This document shows, piece by piece, positions 17,232 to 24,716 of a DNA stretch of 27,042 nt. The number at the start of each line of letters is the position of its first letter. Position 1 is the stretch's first letter. The notes under the pieces were generated by a model that was not told the DNA's origin, did no database searches, and saw nothing but the letters and a program-made list of their open reading frames with translations. Origin of the DNA: DATMXS01 sp050260275 (lineage in GTDB: Bacteria; Acidobacteriota; Terriglobia; Bryobacterales; Bryobacteraceae); the NCBI GenBank assembly GCA_050260275.1, contig JBLNBX010000179.1:1-27042 (forward strand). Reading direction: 5' to 3'. The position numbers and the translations under genes were made by a program.

Positions 17232-18445
17232 GAGCTGTCGTCTGGAACGGAAAAGAAGACGTCCGGGTGGAGTCGGTTCCCGATCCCGGCCTTCTGAGCC
17301 CCACCGATGTCATCGTCCGCGTGACGCTGACGGCGATCTGCGGATCGGACCTGCACCTTTACGACGGCTACATGCCCGGCATGGAGCAGGGGGACATCCT
17401 CGGCCACGAGTTCATGGGCGAGGTCGTCGAGGTTGGCAGCGACGTCCGGAAGCTCAAGAGGGGCGACCGTGTGGTCGTACCGTTTACCATCTGCTGCGGC
17501 CAGTGCTTTTTCTGCAAGCGCGAGCTGTGGTCGCTATGCGACAACACGAACCCTAACGCCTGGATGCTCGAGAAGATAACGGGCTACGGAGCGGCCGGGC
17601 TGTTCGGGTACTCGCACCTCTACGGCGGCTACGCCGGCGGGCAGGCGCAGTACGTGCGCGTGCCGTTCGCGGACGTGGGAGCGCTCAAGGTGTCCGACGG
17701 CGCCGCGCAGCTCAGCGACGAGCAGGTGCTGTTTCTTTCCGACATCTTCCCCACGGGCTACATGGCCGCGGAGAACTGCGGCATCCAACAGGGCGACACT
17801 GTTGCCGTGTGGGGCTGCGGCCCGGTGGGCCAGTTTGCGATGTCGAGCGCGCGCATGCTCGGCGCGGAGCGCATCATAGCGATCGACCGCTTCCCCGAGC
17901 GGCTGCGCATGGCCAAGGACCACGCCGACGCCATCACCATCAACTACGAGCAGTCGCCGGATCTGATCGAGGAGATAAAGGAGATCACCGGCGGCATGGG
18001 CCCGGACGCTTGCATAGACGCCGTCGGCATGGAAGCCCACGGTCACACCGTCGCCGCCGCCTACGACAGGCTGAAACAGACCGTGCGGTTGTCGGTTGAC
18101 CGGCCCACCGTTCTGCGCCAGGCCATCCAGGCTTGCCGGAAGGGCGGAACAGTCTCAATACCCGGCGTCTACGGCGGGCTGCTCGACAAGATACCTTTCG
18201 GTGCGGCCTTCGCCAAGGGGCTCACGTTCAAGATGGGCCAGACCAACATGCTGAAGTACATGCGGCCGCTGTTGCAGCGCATCGTCAACGCGGAGATCGA
18301 CCCGAGCTTCGTGATCACACACAAGTTCCCACTCGGCGACGCGCCCTATGCGTACCGCATCTTCCGGGATAAGCAGGACGAGTGCATCAAAGTGGTGCTC
18401 GACCCGGGCGACGGATACGGAGGAGGTCAAAGAAATGCCATCTGA
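17228..18445 (+). CDS. Zinc-dependent medium-chain alcohol dehydrogenase (formaldehyde-dehydrogenase-like)
   Basis: NAD(P)-dependent oxidoreductase of the zinc MDR family. The frame is open far upstream, but the ATG at 17228 overlaps the previous stop by 4 bases and gives the family N-terminus MRAVVWNGKEDVRVE. In the 405-residue protein, Cys38 in ICGSDLH and His60-Glu61 in GHEFMGE are catalytic zinc ligands. Cys90, 93, 96 and 104 (CX2CX2CX7C) bind structural zinc. The Rossmann motif is WGCGPVG near 194-200. The long GYGAAGLFGYSHLYGGYAGGQAQYVRVP stretch (positions about 118-145) resembles the formaldehyde-dehydrogenase-like branch. The substrate cannot be named from sequence. It is the second gene of the SRPBCC operon and its end overlaps the next small gene by 11 bases. 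Confidence 0.9.
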   Translation: MRAVVWNGKEDVRVESVPDPGLLSPTDVIVRVTLTAICGSDLHLYDGYMPGMEQGDILGHEFMGEVVEVGSDVRKLKRGDRVVVPFTICCGQCFFCKRELWSLCDNTNPNAWMLEKITGYGAAGLFGYSHLYGGYAGGQAQYVRVPFADVGALKVSDGAAQLSDEQVLFLSDIFPTGYMAAENCGIQQGDTVAVWGCGPVGQFAMSSARMLGAERIIAIDRFPERLRMAKDHADAITINYEQSPDLIEEIKEITGGMGPDACIDAVGMEAHGHTVAAAYDRLKQTVRLSVDRPTVLRQAIQACRKGGTVSIPGVYGGLLDKIPFGAAFAKGLTFKMGQTNMLKYMRPLLQRIVNAEIDPSFVITHKFPLGDAPYAYRIFRDKQDECIKVVLDPGDGYGGGQRNAI

Positions 18446-18596
18446 CGAGAAGGAAAAGAACAAGAACCCGATGAGGGATCGCGTGGATCGTCCCGAGCCG
18501 CGCTCTGACATAACCGAGGGTGACGAGGACACAATCGACGAGTCCCTCCGCCAGCATGAGAAGCAAGAGGGCGAGCCGAAGAAACGTACGGCGTAA
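18435..18596 (+). CDS. Small charged protein of unknown function (53 aa)
   Basis: I do not recognise this protein. It is 53 residues, very rich in Lys, Arg, Asp and Glu, with no hydrophobic segment or cysteine, and so probably disordered. A strong AGGAGGT (18421-18427) sits 7 bases before the ATG at 18435, and the start overlaps the dehydrogenase stop by 11 bases. That supports real, coupled translation. It shares composition and short motifs with the next small gene (KNP near the start; DE followed by ESLRQHE, compared with DE and ESIREQE), suggesting the two may be related by duplication. Function is unknown; position links it to the SRPBCC/dehydrogenase operon. Confidence 0.7.
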   Translation: MPSDEKEKNKNPMRDRVDRPEPRSDITEGDEDTIDESLRQHEKQEGEPKKRTA

Positions 18597-18657
18597 TAAC
18601 CCGCGGACGGGCGTCATTCGTGCGCCGGTCCGCGGCATTGACTGATCCGGAGCCACC

Positions 18658-18825
18658 ATGAGCGAGAAAGGGAAGAATCCATCTGAGCGCAGCAAGGGCG
18701 GATCTCGCAAGACGCAGAGCGAGCAGCGGCTGCGTCCGGAGCGGCGCATGGACGAGATGGAGGACGAGCACGAACAGGTGCAGGAATCCATCCGGGAGCA
18801 GGAAAGGAAGCCGAACCGGCCATGA
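18658..18825 (+). CDS. Second small charged protein (55 aa), possible paralogue of the preceding one
   Basis: A 55-residue reading frame starts at the ATG at 18658 (MSEKGKNPSERSKGG) and stops at 18825, overlapping the start of the short-chain dehydrogenase by 4 bases (ATGA). The protein is nearly all polar, with an acidic middle (MDEMEDEHEQVQESIREQE) likely to form a charged helix. GAGCC is the only weak ribosome-binding candidate. The 61-base gap before it breaks the tight packing of the operon. The overlap with the next gene and the likeness to the 53-residue protein (KNP; DE; ESxRxxE) argue that it is real. No function is known, and automatic annotation could easily miss it. Confidence 0.6.
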   Translation: MSEKGKNPSERSKGGSRKTQSEQRLRPERRMDEMEDEHEQVQESIREQERKPNRP

Positions 18826-19886
18826 AAAACCCGTTCGCGCGTGGCCGGAAGCGCAGCGGAGTGCCGGCGCTCGTTGGCGCCGGCATCGGAATGGCCCTCG
18901 GCGCGGCTGCCTGGCATTTGAGCCAGCGCGGCCGGCTCAGGGGCCAGGTGGCGCTCATAATGGGCGCATCGCGGGGACTCGGGCTGCAGATCGCCCGCGA
19001 GTTCGCGCGCAGGGGATGCAAGGTGGTAATCTGCGCGCGGGATGCCGAAGAACTCGGGCGGGCGCGTGAGGACCTGGAGCGCCGCGGCGCTGACGTTCTC
19101 GCTGAGCCGTGCGACGTGACCAGCCGCGAGCAGGTAACGCGCGCCGTCAGCCTCGCCCGCTCGCGGTTCGGCCACATCGATATTCTGTGCAACGTCGCCG
19201 GCGTCATCCAGGTGGGGCCGGTGGAGAGCATGGGCATCGAGGACTTCGAGAACGCCATGAAAGTGATGTTCTGGGGCATGCTGTACCCCACGCTCGAGGT
19301 CCTGCCCGGCATGATGGAACGGCGCAGCGGGCGCATCGTGAACATAACCTCCATTGGTGGAAAAGTGGCCGTTCCGCATCTGCTGCCTTACACGGCCGCC
19401 AAGTTCGCGGCAGTGGGGCTGTCTGAGGGGTTGCACGCGGAGCTTCGCCGGTACGGCATCAAGGTGGTGACGATAGTGCCAGGGCTGATGCGGACCGGCT
19501 CGTTCGTCAACGCGTACTTCAAGGGCCGGCAGGAGAAGGAACTGGCGTGGTTCGGCCTCGGCGCGAGCCTTCCGGGAGTCTCGATGAGCGCGCGCCGCGC
19601 CGCCCGGCAGATAGTCTCGGCGGCCGCGAGCGGGCGCTCGGTCAGGGTGCTGTCAGCGCCGGCGAAGGTTCTCGCGCTCTTCCACGGGATGTTCCCGGGG
19701 CTCACGACGGAATTGCTTGGCCTCGCGAACGCGCTGCTTCCGGACGCGGACGGCGGCTCGCGCGAGAACGTGACGGGGATGGAGGTAAGCCGCAGGCCCG
19801 GTGGAGTGGTCGGCCGTGCGCTGAGGTTGGCTATGGCGGCGCCGTCGAAGCGCCTGCATCAGTATCCGGGGCCCAAGGTGGCGTAA
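18822..19886 (+). CDS. Membrane-anchored short-chain dehydrogenase/reductase
   Basis: NAD(P)-dependent oxidoreductase of the classical SDR family. In 354 residues, a hydrophobic segment at about 14-31 (VPALVGAGIGMALGAAAW) probably anchors it in the membrane. The nucleotide-binding GASRGLG is at 48-54 and CNVAG (the NNAG equivalent) at 123-127. The catalytic Ser177, Tyr190 and Lys194 lie in ITSIGG and PYTAAK. A C-terminal extension beyond the SDR core (about 280-354) has further mildly hydrophobic stretches and an Arg-rich end. The start overlaps the preceding small gene by 4 bases. It is the last gene of the SRPBCC operon. Together with the membrane-linked SRPBCC protein and the MDR dehydrogenase, it suggests redox chemistry on a hydrophobic substrate at the membrane. 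The substrate is unknown. Confidence 0.92.
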   Translation: MKNPFARGRKRSGVPALVGAGIGMALGAAAWHLSQRGRLRGQVALIMGASRGLGLQIAREFARRGCKVVICARDAEELGRAREDLERRGADVLAEPCDVTSREQVTRAVSLARSRFGHIDILCNVAGVIQVGPVESMGIEDFENAMKVMFWGMLYPTLEVLPGMMERRSGRIVNITSIGGKVAVPHLLPYTAAKFAAVGLSEGLHAELRRYGIKVVTIVPGLMRTGSFVNAYFKGRQEKELAWFGLGASLPGVSMSARRAARQIVSAAASGRSVRVLSAPAKVLALFHGMFPGLTTELLGLANALLPDADGGSRENVTGMEVSRRPGGVVGRALRLAMAAPSKRLHQYPGPKVA

Positions 19887-19968
19887 GGCCGGCAGCGGCG
19901 CAAGCCCGGCAGGGCGAAAGAGAATAGCCCATGGCGTAAGCTATGGGAATGCCGAGCCAATCCATGCA

Positions 19969-19983
19969 GCCCCTGAAAGGGGC
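19969..19983. repeat. Perfect 6-bp hairpin within the palindromic array
   Basis: GCCCCT, loop GAA, AGGGGC. This compact stem-loop is the clearest unit of the left half of the array. Confidence 0.6.
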
Positions 19984-20041
19984 GTAAGAACGCGGGCAAC
20001 ACATCGCCGGGCCAAAGCCTTTCGCCCCGGTCCGGGGGCTT

Positions 20042-20070
20042 GCCGTCGAGACTCTCGAGATCCCGACGGC
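20042..20070. repeat. 7-bp inverted repeat within the palindromic array
   Basis: GCCGTCG (20042-20048) and CGACGGC (20064-20070) enclose a loop that itself contains the palindrome CTCGAG. Confidence 0.5.
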
Positions 20071-20161
20071 TTGCGCGTGGGCTACTAACCCTCGGTGCCC
20101 GCTCGCCCCGATAGCGCAGTTCCCCAGCGCGCATCCACCAGACGCTGCGCAGCCCTTGGGA

Positions 20162-20180
20162 GGCGGGCTAGAAGCCCGCC
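20162..20180. repeat. Perfect 8-bp hairpin within the palindromic array
   Basis: GGCGGGCT (20162-20169), loop AGA, AGCCCGCC (20173-20180). With no T-run on either side it is more like a repeat unit than an intrinsic terminator. Confidence 0.6.
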
Positions 20181-20330
20181 CCCCGAGGCGGCTGTCCCGC
20201 TTGACTGGGTCTTCGCCGTCATCGGGGTGGCGACTCATGCAGTGCCGGATCTTCGAAGCAGGACGAAGCTCCCGCCTCTCAAGGCTGGCCGAACGCAGGG
20301 CTGAATCCCGCCCGCCGATACGTGGTCTGC

Positions 20331-21461
20331 TTACACGTACACCCTTGCCACCCGCGTGCGGATGCCGCAGAGGATGTCGTATGAGATGGTCCCCGCCATC
20401 CGGCCCATCTGCTGCGCGTTGATTGACACGTCGCCCTCTTCGCCCAGCAGCGTGACGGGTGCGCCCGGCTGGAGCGCCGGCACATCGGTTGCGTCGATGG
20501 TTGTCAAGTCCATCGAGATGGCGCCGACAATCGGCACGAGTTGCCCGCACGCTATAACGTGGCCACGGGCCGAAAGCCGGTGCGACAGCCCGTCCGCGTA
20601 GCCAACCGCAAGGACGGCGATACGACTGGGCCGCGTTGGCCGGAACATCGCTCCGTAACCTACCGGCGCCCCCGCTGGGATGTTCTTGATCGTCAGCACG
20701 CGCGCTTTCCACGTGAGCACGGGTTCCACGCGCAGTTGCGGGTACGGGGCGTCGCCGCGGCCGGGCGAAATATACCCGTACAGCGCGTGGCCGGGGCGGA
20801 CCATGTTGTACCAGGCGTCCCGCCGGCCGAACGCGATCGAGTTCGTGCTGGCCGCGTGCAGGAATTTCGGAACTATGCCGGCATGCGCCAGGGCGGCGCG
20901 GACGCGCCCGAACTCCGCCACCTGGGTGTCGGTCTGTGTGCTCGTGAAGTCGGCCGCGGAGGCGAAGTGCGTCATCAGGCCCTCAAGATCCAGCCAGTCG
21001 GCGGCGTGCACCGCCGCCGCGAGCTGCTCGGTGGCGGCACGAGTCCCCAGGCGCCCCATGCCGGTGTCGAGCTTGAGGTGATACCGGATCCTGCGCTGGC
21101 GCGAGCGGGCATACTCGTTCAACTCGGCCAGCTCTTCGAGGGAATGGACCGCCGGCGTCAGGCCGTAATCGACCAGCGCCGCGCGGCTGAACGGGAAGCA
21201 GTCGGCCATCACGAGGATGCGCTCGCGGATGCCTGCGTCGCGGAGCGCGACGCCTTCCTCGACGCAGCTCACTGCGAGCCATCCGGCGCCCTCGGCCGTC
21301 ACCACCCGCGCCACTTCCACCGCTCCGTGCCCGTAGGCGTCGGCTTTTACGACCGGTACCACCTCGGTGTGCGGCCCGACCAGCGCGCGCACTGCGCGGA
21401 AGTTCGACGCGAGATGCGAACGGGAAATCTCAACCCAGGAACGGTGGGGCAGCGCTTCCAT
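20331..21461 (-). CDS. alr: Alanine racemase
   Basis: PLP-dependent enzyme that interconverts L- and D-alanine for peptidoglycan. The 376-residue protein has the PLP-binding VVKADAYGHG with Lys39 and the opposing catalytic Tyr269 in PVGYGAMF. The substrate-side segments RPGHALYGY and GAISMDLTTID are also present. Length is normal for the family. The ATG at 21461 lies 4 bases beyond the stop of the upstream glycosyltransferase, so it is probably cotranscribed with that gene as the last gene of the cluster. It ends at the edge of the palindromic array. This position links D-alanine supply to an envelope glycan operon, though such placement may be incidental. Confidence 0.96.
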   Translation of the reverse strand: MEALPHRSWVEISRSHLASNFRAVRALVGPHTEVVPVVKADAYGHGAVEVARVVTAEGAGWLAVSCVEEGVALRDAGIRERILVMADCFPFSRAALVDYGLTPAVHSLEELAELNEYARSRQRRIRYHLKLDTGMGRLGTRAATEQLAAAVHAADWLDLEGLMTHFASAADFTSTQTDTQVAEFGRVRAALAHAGIVPKFLHAASTNSIAFGRRDAWYNMVRPGHALYGYISPGRGDAPYPQLRVEPVLTWKARVLTIKNIPAGAPVGYGAMFRPTRPSRIAVLAVGYADGLSHRLSARGHVIACGQLVPIVGAISMDLTTIDATDVPALQPGAPVTLLGEEGDVSINAQQMGRMAGTISYDILCGIRTRVARVYV

Positions 21462-21465
21462 AGCG

Positions 21466-22551
21466 TCACTTTAGGCGGTGGACCAGTCCCAGCAGGAGAG
21501 CTTCGTACTGCGAGGTCACCGAATTCCAATCATACCGCTCCCGCACGCGCGCCACCGCCCGCGCCTGGAGCTCCGCGCGCTCCGATTCATCCATAGCGAG
21601 CGCCCGGCGCATGACGTCCGCGAGGTTGTCGTGCCGGAACGGGAGCCCGGCTCCCCCCGCCACTTCCGTGTTCTCAGGGGTTTCCAGGTACAGCACCAGC
21701 GCGCCGCGCCCCATGGCCTCGATGAGCGCCGGGTGCGTCCCGCCGACTTCCGTGGCGTGCACGTACGCAAACGAGTGCGACTGCAGCTCGTGGTATCCGC
21801 GTCCGTAAATCGCGCCGGGGATGACGATGCGCGCGTCGGTAGTGGCTCGCACGCGCGCGATGTACTCGGGCGCGTACGGCGCGTCGCCGACGAGCGCCAG
21901 GCGCATGCTGGTTTCGACGCGCTCGAAGGCCTCGCGCACAAGCAGTGCGTTGTTCTCGGGTTCGAAGCGGCTGACGTAAAGAAAGTAGCGCCGTGGCTCG
22001 AGCCCGAGCGCGTCGAGCGCGGCGGCAGTCTCAACACGCCCGGTTTCCGAGCCGTAAGGTATCATGCGCGACTGCTTGCCGTAGCGCTCGAGATAGTAGG
22101 CGGCGATGTGGCGCGCGTCCGTGACGATAGCGCTCGGGAACAGCGTGCTGAGGCGCTCGGAAAGGGCATACCAGGCTTTGGCGGCGCGGTTCCACTTGCG
22201 GCGGTGCCGCTCCAGGCCATCGACGTTCAGCGCCACAGGGATGCCGGCCAGCCGTGGCAGCAGCGTGAAGATGGCGTTGGCGGCGTTGCAGTAGAGCGCC
22301 GCATCCGGCCGGTGCGCCAGCAGGTGAAGCGTGGAGAGAAACGTGTGGGCCAGCGTGTCGAAGTACTTGTGGCGAATCGTGGGGACGTACTGGCGCAAAG
22401 CGCCGCGGTGCGTGGACTCGCCGCGCTCGCGGCAGTAGACTACCACCGAGTGGCCGCGTGCCACAAGCCGCGCCGCAAGCTCCTCCGCGAATGTCTCGAA
22501 GCCGCCGTAGCGCGCGGGAATTCCGCGCGTTCCGAGTATCGCCAGGCGCAC
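21466..22551 (-). CDS. Family 4 glycosyltransferase with DUF1972 N-terminus (rhamnosyltransferase-like)
   Basis: GT-B glycosyltransferase, likely adding a sugar to an envelope or exopolysaccharide repeat unit. The 361 residues start MRLAILGTRGIPARYGGFET, the hallmark of the DUF1972 acceptor-side domain found in rhamnosyltransferase-like proteins. The C-terminal donor-binding half has YFLYVSRFEPENN and the family segment EVGGTHPALIEAMGRGALVL. The GTG start at 22551 directly abuts the TAG stop of the preceding gene with no gap and no clear ribosome binding site, so translation is probably coupled. Donor and acceptor sugars cannot be named. It is cytosolic or peripheral to the membrane, with no transmembrane segment. 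Confidence 0.9.
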   Translation of the reverse strand: MRLAILGTRGIPARYGGFETFAEELAARLVARGHSVVVYCRERGESTHRGALRQYVPTIRHKYFDTLAHTFLSTLHLLAHRPDAALYCNAANAIFTLLPRLAGIPVALNVDGLERHRRKWNRAAKAWYALSERLSTLFPSAIVTDARHIAAYYLERYGKQSRMIPYGSETGRVETAAALDALGLEPRRYFLYVSRFEPENNALLVREAFERVETSMRLALVGDAPYAPEYIARVRATTDARIVIPGAIYGRGYHELQSHSFAYVHATEVGGTHPALIEAMGRGALVLYLETPENTEVAGGAGLPFRHDNLADVMRRALAMDESERAELQARAVARVRERYDWNSVTSQYEALLLGLVHRLK

Positions 22552-23631
22552 CTAATACTCAAACTGCTGGGCGGAACGCGACGCGGCGCTCTGCTGATGA
22601 TGCCGCTGCGCCGCCGTTCCCGTGGTGTTCGGCAACGGCTGGCTGACGGGCCGGTAGCGGAACCAGGTGGCGATGTACTCGTCGCTGACGCGCCGCCGGG
22701 ACATGATCTCGCGCCGCTTCTGCAGGAACCTGCGCCAGTTCTTCGCCAGGAACCAGAAGGCCTTGAGCGACGTGTGCTCGCGAACGATGCAGCAGCCCAC
22801 CACGGCGATGTCCCGGACCATGATCGAGAACCAGTTGCGCCGGAAAACACCCGGCGTCATGTTCTTGATACGCATCAGGAACCGGTTCTTCACCGAGTGC
22901 ATGTTGATCACGGCTGGCAGCGCCCGCCGGTTGCCCGGCAGCACGGTCCGGACGTGATATGCACGCGCATGCGGGGTATACAGGCAGCGCCACCCCATCA
23001 ATTGCGCGCGCCAGGCTACGTCGGCGTCCTCGCGGTAGACGAAAAAGTCGGGATCGAAGAACTCGCCCGAGATCGAGATGTCCTCAACCATCGAGCGCCT
23101 GTACAGCGCCGCAGCGGCTGTAGCGCCGAATACGTACTCGTAGTTCAGGAAATGGCCGTTGTCCGCCTCCTGGCTGCCGCGGTCGAGGTGCCTCAGCATC
23201 GGGTTGAAGTAGATGCCGGTGGAATCGACTACCGGGTGCGGAGGCAAAGAGTAGTCGGCGCTCATAGTCAGCAGCTTGCCGCAGACAGTGCCCACCTCCG
23301 GATCGAGCCTGCCGGCCTGGAGCAGCGCTTCGACAAACGTTGGAGTCAGCAGCATGTCCGGGTTGAGCGTTAGAATCCACTCGCCCCGCGCAAGCTGGAT
23401 AGCCTGGTTCTGAGCGGCCGCGAACCCGATGTTCTCGTTGTTGTAGACCACCGTGCAGGTGCCTTCGAATGGCTCCAGCACCTGTCGCGTGCAGTCTGTG
23501 GATGCGTTATCTACGATTATGATTTCGGTATTAGGGTAGCTCTGCGACAGAACCGACTCGAGGCATCGGGCGATGAACTTGGCGCTGTTGTAGGTTACGA
23601 TCGTGATCGATACGAGTTCAGAATTGGCCAT
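22552..23631 (-). CDS. Family 2 glycosyltransferase (rhamnosyltransferase-like)
   Basis: Inverting GT-A glycosyltransferase for polysaccharide assembly. Motifs are VTYNSAKF at the N-terminus, IVDNASTD for nucleotide-sugar binding, LTLNPDM in place of a DXD motif, and YREDADVAWRA near the catalytic base region. A basic C-terminal extension (RNWFSIMVRDIAVVGCC and after) may contact the membrane. I chose the ATG at 23631, giving MANSELVSITIV. The frame is also open to a GTG at 23658, and neither start has a good ribosome binding site. It follows the other family 2 gene by about 50 bases and abuts the next gene. The Gln/Ser/Thr-rich C-terminal tail looks disordered. Confidence 0.88.
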   Translation of the reverse strand: MANSELVSITIVTYNSAKFIARCLESVLSQSYPNTEIIIVDNASTDCTRQVLEPFEGTCTVVYNNENIGFAAAQNQAIQLARGEWILTLNPDMLLTPTFVEALLQAGRLDPEVGTVCGKLLTMSADYSLPPHPVVDSTGIYFNPMLRHLDRGSQEADNGHFLNYEYVFGATAAAALYRRSMVEDISISGEFFDPDFFVYREDADVAWRAQLMGWRCLYTPHARAYHVRTVLPGNRRALPAVINMHSVKNRFLMRIKNMTPGVFRRNWFSIMVRDIAVVGCCIVREHTSLKAFWFLAKNWRRFLQKRREIMSRRRVSDEYIATWFRYRPVSQPLPNTTGTAAQRHHQQSAASRSAQQFEY

Positions 23632-23681
23632 GAATATGAACTTGTGCGAAACCGGCACCCGGGTCTGCGCCGCACCAGAAT

Positions 23682-24626
23682 TCAGCTCGCCGCCGAGAAA
23701 CCGCAGGCGCCTCGCTCCGCCTTCCAGAAGTACCGGCCGGCCATCCTCCAGACACGAACGGCCGCTGCTATCGATCCGCCGCTCTTGGAGCCGATAAATC
23801 CGGCGATTGCGCGAAGCAAAACGCCGAGCATGACTGCCCCTGAGACCGCTCTAACCGCCATGGGGCGAAAATGCCTGGCGGAGTACCATAGCAGCGTACC
23901 ATACCAATAGCTCCAGCGGTCTAAGCGACTGAGATCTCGAACCGAATGACCGCCGGCGTGCACCGCTACCGCCGAGGGGGCGTACCTTACTCTGTATCCC
24001 GACTCGGCCGCGCGCTTGCACAGGTCCACATCCTCAAACCACAAAGGGTAAAACGTTTCGTCGAATCCTCCCAACGCCTGCCACGCATCGCGCCGGAGCA
24101 TCAGGAATGCTCCCGCGGGCTGCTCGACATCGGCAGGACGGTCCACATCGAAACCGCAGCAGCGGTAGCTGCGGTTGACGGGGTTGCCGGGCCACAGCCG
24201 GTTCACGCCGAGCGCCTCGAACACCAGCGTCACAGGCTTGGGCAGGCGCCGTACCATGAAACCCGTCTGGGGCTGCCCGTCGGGTCCAACCAGCCGGCCC
24301 GCGGCCGCGGCGACGCCCGGCTCGGCGCAGGCCTCGACGAGGGTATCCAGACCGCCGCGAACCTCCGCATCGGGGTTCAGCAGCAGAACAAAATCTTGTT
24401 GCACGAGCGATATACCCTGATTGATGGCTGCGGCGAATCCCCGGTTCCATGGATTGTTTACTATCCGCACGCCCGGCCTGGAGCGCGCCTCGGCGACCGT
24501 TCCGTCAGTCGATGCGTTGTCTACGACTACTATGTCGGTGACACCCGCTGTGATCAGCGAGTCGAGGCAGCGGCCTATCTCGGCCTGCGAGTTGTACGTT
24601 ACAACCACAGCCCCGTATGTGCTCAT
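23682..24626 (-). CDS. Family 2 glycosyltransferase (rhamnosyltransferase-like)
   Basis: Second inverting GT-A enzyme of the cluster, 314 residues from the ATG at 24626 (a TTG at 24632 is also in frame). Motifs match its neighbour: VVTYNSQAEIGRC, VVDNASTDG, LLLNPDAEVRG and WFEDVDLCKRA. A hydrophobic stretch near the C-terminus (VSGAVMLGVLLRAIAGFIG) may be a membrane anchor. The close match in motif order to the downstream family 2 gene suggests the pair arose by duplication and adds successive sugars. It is separated from the upstream gene by 90 non-coding bases. The sugar specificity is not determinable. Confidence 0.88.
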   Translation of the reverse strand: MSTYGAVVVTYNSQAEIGRCLDSLITAGVTDIVVVDNASTDGTVAEARSRPGVRIVNNPWNRGFAAAINQGISLVQQDFVLLLNPDAEVRGGLDTLVEACAEPGVAAAAGRLVGPDGQPQTGFMVRRLPKPVTLVFEALGVNRLWPGNPVNRSYRCCGFDVDRPADVEQPAGAFLMLRRDAWQALGGFDETFYPLWFEDVDLCKRAAESGYRVRYAPSAVAVHAGGHSVRDLSRLDRWSYWYGTLLWYSARHFRPMAVRAVSGAVMLGVLLRAIAGFIGSKSGGSIAAAVRVWRMAGRYFWKAERGACGFSAAS

Positions 24627-24716
24627 GCCCAACTAAGCGCGTCGCCCGCGGCCGACACTGCTGCGCCACGTAGATCTGGGCCTCTCACAAATCGGGATGG
24701 AGCGCGGGCGGGTCGT

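Larger units (their letters stand above)
19887..20330. repeat. Array of palindromic stem-loops, probable dispersed extragenic repeat
   Basis: This 444-base non-coding stretch separates two convergent operons and is packed with inverted repeats. Examples are 19924-19947 (overlapping ATAGC/GCTAT and CCCAT/ATGGG pairs), 19969-19983 (6-bp stem), 20042-20070 (7-bp stem) and 20162-20180 (8-bp stem). On the minus strand, the CGCCCCTTTCAGGGGCTG and CCCATAGCTTACGCCATGGG segments resemble hairpin repeats I associate with acidobacterial and planctomycete genomes; this is from memory, not a search. Long open frames cross it (for example 19831-20712 minus), but they are Arg/Pro-rich and antisense to alr, so I do not call genes. 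It may also serve as a bidirectional terminator. Confidence 0.65.

Noticed and set aside
19831..20712. Minus-strand frame of 293 codons over the palindromic array
   Set aside because: It crosses several stem-loops and overlaps alr; composition is Arg/Gly/Pro/Ala-rich with no motif.
21478..23373. Plus-strand frame of 631 codons opposite two glycosyltransferases
   Set aside because: Both minus-strand genes show family motifs throughout; the plus frame has none.
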